Source: Clostridiales bacterium (GTDB lineage Bacteria > Bacillota > Clostridia > Lachnospirales > WQUN01). Taken from it: a stretch of DNA of 64,000 bases. Shown piece by piece: positions 59,093 through 64,000 of this stretch (positions are counted from its first letter, which is position 1; every line of letters starts with the position of its first letter). The stretch spans positions 1 to 64,000 of the forward strand of contig JAISWZ010000188.1 of assembly GCA_031270945.1 (NCBI GenBank), given 5' to 3'. The notes below the pieces were generated by a model. That model saw only the letters and a list, made by a program, of their open reading frames with translations. It had not been told where the DNA came from and searched no databases. The position numbers were made by a program, and so were the translations under genes.

Positions 59093-59574
59093 CTTTTATT
59101 GGAATGGATAGGCTTCGACTGCATAGTAGCAATAACACATGTTCACAAATTTCTCAAATTCTTTTTGAAACATTCTATTGACAAAGATATATTAGCGATC
59201 TATAATCTTCTCAAATATATCCTCGCGACATGACTTTGCAAGTGTAAAGCGCTGCCAAGGTTCATGCCTATGGGTCCAAGCGCGGCTGATATGCGAGGAA
59301 AAGTCTACGGGCGCTTATATCTGCGAGCGAAATCATCAGCGCCTTTGAAATCTCAAGGGAGGCAAAGATCGATGTGATCTAAATATCCTTTAGGCGTCTC
59401 AGCCTGATGCGGCTTTCTGCCGCTATGACAGCGAGCGAAAAGAATTGCGAACAAGAATAAAAATCTATTTATCGTCAGCGGTACAGTAACTGGGTTTTAC
59501 GGATAATTTTATAAATTAGTTAGCGGTCGTAAGTAAATAAAAAGTGCCATGGGCACTGAAGGGAAGGTATGATT

Positions 59575-61440
59575 ATGAAATCTAAAGGCATCAAGTTTTT
59601 GGCAATTCTTCTTGCATCGACGCTGTTGCTGTCGGTTGCGCCTATCACCGCCTTTGGCGGAGGCGATGGGGTTAAGGGACTTTACCTTTATATAGCAGAT
59701 GTGCAAACGCCCGCCCGCTTTACGGTTTTGCCAGAGGAGATAAGCGGAGATTTAGTTTTTACAAGTCAAAATGGGGATACATTAAGGTTCAGCACATCTG
59801 GTATGGTAGTTAGAGATGAAGAGTTATTTGGCAGCACTGATGTCTTGACGGAAGACATGGAGCCAACCGAACATGGCATCTATATAAAAAATCCGGGTTA
59901 TTATACTCTAACAGAATATCCTGAGCTGTCTAATGGCTATGTAATTGTTTCAGCCGGATATCGACGTTATAGTAATACAAAGGACGTTGAGATTACGACA
60001 CCGTTCATTGACATTCCACAATTTAACGGCTACTTTGGAATAGACGATCTTGTATTATTGGTAGACAAATTGGATAACGGCGAGCGCGAGGCTCCAGTTA
60101 TGCCTGAGCCCAGCTACGTGTATCCAGCTGACCCAGGAGCGGATGTATTTCCTCCAACAGAATTGCTTGAGTCCATTTCGACACCAGAAGACGCGGCGAA
60201 GGTTGTTGGCGATTACGCCAGCACACTGACTGAAGTGCAGAAGACTTCTCCAACAGGCGAGGATCGCCTTGAGCGGTTTGCTGAAGAAGCGGCTTCCATG
60301 GCGGCGTCGGAAACCGTAACTGACCAGTTCGTAGTTGACTACGCTCTCGTATCCAGTCTTGAGCAAAGAGCGGCTTCAGCAAAAACAGCAGTGACTAACG
60401 CGCTTGTCTCAAATGGAGTGCCCTTGAACAGGGATATTCGATCCGTTGTCAGGGTTAAGGTCATGGAGTCAACGGCTTACCAGCCAGTGACAACCCTCAT
60501 TTCTTTGGGTGCCTTCCGATTGAACGCTCCAGCTTCCGCTTCAAATGTTACTTTCAACATCAACGAGAGCTACTCCAACGCTGGAGCGGATCTGGTCATC
60601 ATTGACACTGCGGGAGCAGATCTTTACATTAGCAAGGGAAAAGTGGAAACAGGAACAATGTCTGTTTCAAGTCCGTCCTCGACTACTGCAAAAGTGGACT
60701 TCGGTGAGGCGAAAAACAGCGTAGTAACAGTCTCTTTCCCTGGGCAGGGCAAGGCAACTGACTATTATTCTGTGACTGATGAAGCCGGGGTCAATCACGG
60801 CGGCATTTACGATCCTGCTTCAGACTCTTTTAAGGTGAAAGTCAACAGCTCAAACACTTTCAAAGTAGCGCCAAGCGAAAAGGACTTCACAGACTTGAAA
60901 GCGCAGGACAACGAAGTTCAAAAGGCCATCAAGGCTTTGGCGTCTAAAGGCGTTATTAACGGGCGAACGGCGACGGAGTTCGAACCGACCGCTAGGATAA
61001 CAAGAGCTGAGATCGCGACTCTTCTGGTTCTTGCTCTGAAGCAAATGGATCCAAACGCCAACGGCAACTTTGCTGACGTCAAGAATTCAGACTGGTTCTT
61101 TGGAGCGGCTGGATCTTCCAAGAAGCAAGGCTTGATAACTGGATATGAGGACAATACGTTCCGGGGCGGCGTGAACCTGCCGAAATCACAAATCTACTCC
61201 GTAAGCGCAAGGATCCTTCGAAACGAGATGAAATATGCAACGCCTAAGGACATAAACGCATCGCTTAAAGGGTTTAACGACGCAACAAGCATTCCTGACT
61301 GGGCAAAGAGCGATGTGGCTCTGGCGGCTTACGCAGGGCTCGTTACCACTCGCACGGACGGGAAGTTTGGAAGCGAGGAAGAAATGACGAGGGGCAATGC
61401 GGCTATAGCCGTTTGGAGGCTTTATAACAAGATTTTTTAG
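59575..61440 (+). CDS. S-layer homology domain protein, paralog 3
   Basis: MKSKGIKFLAILLASTLLLSVAPITAFG; same architecture; 5' flank similar to paralog 1. Confidence 0.9.
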   Translation: MKSKGIKFLAILLASTLLLSVAPITAFGGGDGVKGLYLYIADVQTPARFTVLPEEISGDLVFTSQNGDTLRFSTSGMVVRDEELFGSTDVLTEDMEPTEHGIYIKNPGYYTLTEYPELSNGYVIVSAGYRRYSNTKDVEITTPFIDIPQFNGYFGIDDLVLLVDKLDNGEREAPVMPEPSYVYPADPGADVFPPTELLESISTPEDAAKVVGDYASTLTEVQKTSPTGEDRLERFAEEAASMAASETVTDQFVVDYALVSSLEQRAASAKTAVTNALVSNGVPLNRDIRSVVRVKVMESTAYQPVTTLISLGAFRLNAPASASNVTFNINESYSNAGADLVIIDTAGADLYISKGKVETGTMSVSSPSSTTAKVDFGEAKNSVVTVSFPGQGKATDYYSVTDEAGVNHGGIYDPASDSFKVKVNSSNTFKVAPSEKDFTDLKAQDNEVQKAIKALASKGVINGRTATEFEPTARITRAEIATLLVLALKQMDPNANGNFADVKNSDWFFGAAGSSKKQGLITGYEDNTFRGGVNLPKSQIYSVSARILRNEMKYATPKDINASLKGFNDATSIPDWAKSDVALAAYAGLVTTRTDGKFGSEEEMTRGNAAIAVWRLYNKIF

Positions 61441-61456
61441 GGTTTAGGGAGTTTAA

Positions 61457-61490
61457 GGAGAAAGCGGGAATGCCCGCTTTCTCTTTTTTA
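61457..61490 (+). terminator. terminator, duplicated type
   Basis: GGAGAAAGCGGGAATGCCCGCTTTCTCTTTTTT. Confidence 0.85.
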
Positions 61491-62024
61491 TTGGCTTTAA
61501 GGGGCGAGAGAGATCTTATTGAAGCACGATGACTTCTGCGCGAAACAGGGCAAAAAAATGGGCGGCTCATGACCAAAGAGCTCGGGAATCAGGGAGTGGC
61601 GGAGGATTTAACGGGATAGAGCTTTCTTAGTGCCAATTTGCAGTAAGCTTAACAAACTATGCGATAATAAGCGTGGCCTATCTTCCTGTCAAAGATTCGA
61701 TGCGAAAAAGACTCTTACCAGCTTAGGGGTTCGGGGTTTTCTCAACTTTTAGGCGAAATCAATGTAGATAAAGCCTTTTTCTTTGCAATGTCACTGTTCA
61801 TTCGTCTTAAAATATGACCACAAAACAAAGTTTTTGAATTTATTATTCGTATTTTCTCAAAAGCATTATATAACTTCGTTGACACTTCCTATTCTTGATG
61901 CTATAATGACTTCGATAAGTTGCCCTCATTTAGGGCTCGCCAGGATTTTTGCTTGACTCAATCTTCTATCAGAGCGAAAGCGAAGGCGTTATTCGCTCAG
62001 AACAATCAGTAAAGGAGAAGTTGT

Positions 62025-63554
62025 ATGAAAAAAATTATTTTAACGCTTGCAGTTGCCGCGCTCATTCTTTCGCAATTCCCATCCAGCGCATACGCGACTA
62101 CAGCAGTGCCCCGTGCTATCGCGAAGAGCGTAGCTAGCAATTACGTAGCCCCGGCGACAAAAATTACTATAAAGGGGTCTGCATCGCCAACGCCTGCCCC
62201 TGATCTCTCTCCGGACGAAGCAATTGCATACATATATCCAGCCGATCCTGGCTCGGACGTTACGCCTCCAACGTCAGGGCTTGAGTCCATTTCAACTCCT
62301 GAAGACGCGGCAAAGGTTGTAAGAGATTACGTCAGCACACTGACCGAAACTCAGAAGACCTCTCCTACTGGAGTAGATCGCCTTGAGCGATTCGCTGAAG
62401 AAGCGGCTTCTATGGCGGCGTCAACAACTGTAACTGACCAGTTCGTAGTTGACTACGATCTCGTGTCTGGCCTTGACGTGCTCGGCGATACAGCACGAAG
62501 CTTCGTCTCTGAAGCTCTGACATCAAGCGGGATATCTCTTAACAGAGATCTCAGATCTGTTGTCAGGGTTAAGGTCATGGAGACAACAGCTTACCAGCCA
62601 GTGACAAGCCTCATTTCCTTGGGTGCCTTCCGCTTGAACGCTCCCGCTTCAGCTTCAAATGTAACTTTCAACATCAATGAGAGCTACTCCTCTGCTGGAG
62701 CTGACACGGTTATCATAGACACTGCAGGAACAGATCTTTACATAAGCAAGGGCAAAGTGGAAACCGGAACTATATCCGTCCAAAGCCCAACCTCGACAAC
62801 TGCAAAAATAGATTTTGGCTCTGCGAAAAAGAGCGTAGTTACAGTCTCTTTTCCTGGGCAAGGCAAAGAAAATGACTATTACTCAGTGGTTGATGACTCT
62901 GGCGCCAACCACGGCGGAATCTACGATCCGGCATCTGACTCTTTTAAGGCTAAAGTCAGCAGTTCTGGCACTTTCAACGTTGCGTCTAGCGAAAAGGATT
63001 TCTCAGACCTAGTATTGCAAGACTTTGAGGTTCAAAAGGCAATCAAGGCTCTGGCATCAAAAGGGGTTATCAACGGGCGCAGCGAGACAGAGTTTGCTCC
63101 GACCGCGAAGATTACACGCGCTGAAATCTCTACTCTTCTGGTTCTAGCCCTGAAGCAAATGGATCCAAACGCTGACGGCAACTTTAACGATGTCAAGAAT
63201 TCGGACTGGTTCTTTGGAGCGGCTGGTTCATCCAAGAAGCAAGGCCTGATAACTGGATATGAAGACAATACCTTCAGGGGCACTGCAAACTTGCCGAAAT
63301 CCCAAATCTACTCCGTTAGCGCAAGGATTCTTCGAAACGAGATGAAATATGCAACCCCTAGCGACATAAGTGCGTCGCTTAATGGGTTTAACGACGCAAC
63401 AAGCATTCCTGACTGGGCAAAAAGCGATGTTGCGCTGGCGGCTTATGCAGGGCTCGTTACTACCCGCAAGGACGGGAAGTTTGGAAGCGATGAAGAAATG
63501 ACAAGAGCCAATGCGGCTATCGCTGTTTGGAGGCTTTACAACAAGATTTTTTAG
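62025..63554 (+). CDS. S-layer homology domain protein, paralog 4 (lacks the variable N-domain)
   Basis: Signal peptide then short linker to YIYPADPGSDVTPPTSGLESISTPEDAAKVV; SLH repeats as in the other copies. Confidence 0.9.
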   Translation: MKKIILTLAVAALILSQFPSSAYATTAVPRAIAKSVASNYVAPATKITIKGSASPTPAPDLSPDEAIAYIYPADPGSDVTPPTSGLESISTPEDAAKVVRDYVSTLTETQKTSPTGVDRLERFAEEAASMAASTTVTDQFVVDYDLVSGLDVLGDTARSFVSEALTSSGISLNRDLRSVVRVKVMETTAYQPVTSLISLGAFRLNAPASASNVTFNINESYSSAGADTVIIDTAGTDLYISKGKVETGTISVQSPTSTTAKIDFGSAKKSVVTVSFPGQGKENDYYSVVDDSGANHGGIYDPASDSFKAKVSSSGTFNVASSEKDFSDLVLQDFEVQKAIKALASKGVINGRSETEFAPTAKITRAEISTLLVLALKQMDPNADGNFNDVKNSDWFFGAAGSSKKQGLITGYEDNTFRGTANLPKSQIYSVSARILRNEMKYATPSDISASLNGFNDATSIPDWAKSDVALAAYAGLVTTRKDGKFGSDEEMTRANAAIAVWRLYNKIF

Positions 63555-63570
63555 TTTTAAAAATATGTTC

Positions 63571-63600
63571 GGAGAAAGCGGGATCCCGCTTTCTCCGTTT
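63571..63600 (+). terminator. terminator, duplicated type
   Basis: GGAGAAAGCGGGATCCCGCTTTCTCC. Confidence 0.85.
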
Positions 63601-64000
63601 TATTTGGATCAGGAATCTTTTTTGAGAGTGTGAGGTTTTGAGCGCAGGGAACAGAAAATGCGATAAGAGCTCCCTTATTTGCAGAATCAAGCGCGATCCC
63701 GATTTCTCAACGCTCTTGGTCGATGGATGTTTGCTATCATGGCTTTTGCTTCTTAGATGGCTTATACTTTTCCTCAAAAAACTTCCATGCAGTTTCAAAG
63801 TCTTTTACGCGATCACAGCGGTCAAAGGGGGCTACATGCGCAGCCTATCAACCTATAGGTTCTCATTCTCCCAATTTCGGGGTTAGGAACGATCTCGCAA
63901 ATTTAACGAAATCGTTGTTGACAAAGCATTTTCTATGGTATATCAATGCTCATCTGTCTTAAATTTTAGTCTTCATCTAGAACTTTTTGGTTTTATAAAT

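Noticed and set aside
63721-63835. Minus-strand tail ...DRVKDFETAWKFFEEKYKPSKKQKP*
   Set aside because: Protein-like composition but no start codon or upstream frame; possibly a gene remnant, too short to call.

Overview
64 kb chromosomal window from a Clostridia-like Firmicute (low-to-mid GC, strong Shine-Dalgarno sites, CIRCE-controlled groESL). I saw no tRNA, rRNA or CRISPR array, but no tRNA scan was run.

Left to right: (1) five tandem diverged small paralogs on the minus strand (98-2960); (2) a MATE efflux gene behind a promoter and structured leader resembling the guanidine-IV (mepA) riboswitch; (3) DUF6062-like protein, OGG-type glycosylase, formate-THF ligase, FocA-type channel and 5-FTHF cyclo-ligase; (4) GH20 hexosaminidase, an apparent pseudokinase, a GNAT protein and a GH120-like beta-xylosidase; (5) an AT-rich island (about 20.5-29 kb) with a CXXX-repeat RiPP system: a precursor with 16 Cys at exact 4-residue spacing, a small accessory protein, a double-domain radical SAM/SPASM maturase and an ABC exporter, embedded among sugar-ABC-type genes; (6) Old Yellow Enzyme-family oxidoreductase, SipW-type-signal protein, AAA-ATPase/PD-(D/E)XK protein and a giant SpoIID-like protein with about 11 PG-binding repeats; (7) groES-groEL, signal peptidase I, DUF1858 protein; (8) five S-layer-homology proteins in a row, four of them close paralogs with near-identical 3' halves and terminators.

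The window also holds a dispersed palindromic repeat family (core GCATATCCCAAAATT...AATTTTGGGATATGC), an 85-bp inverted dispersed repeat and many intergenic short tandem repeats. The best candidates for follow-up are the CXXX RiPP island, the five-paralog array at the left end, the pseudokinase/kinase remnants and the modular SLH cassette array. All calls come from reading the sequence and the ORF track; no database search was run.
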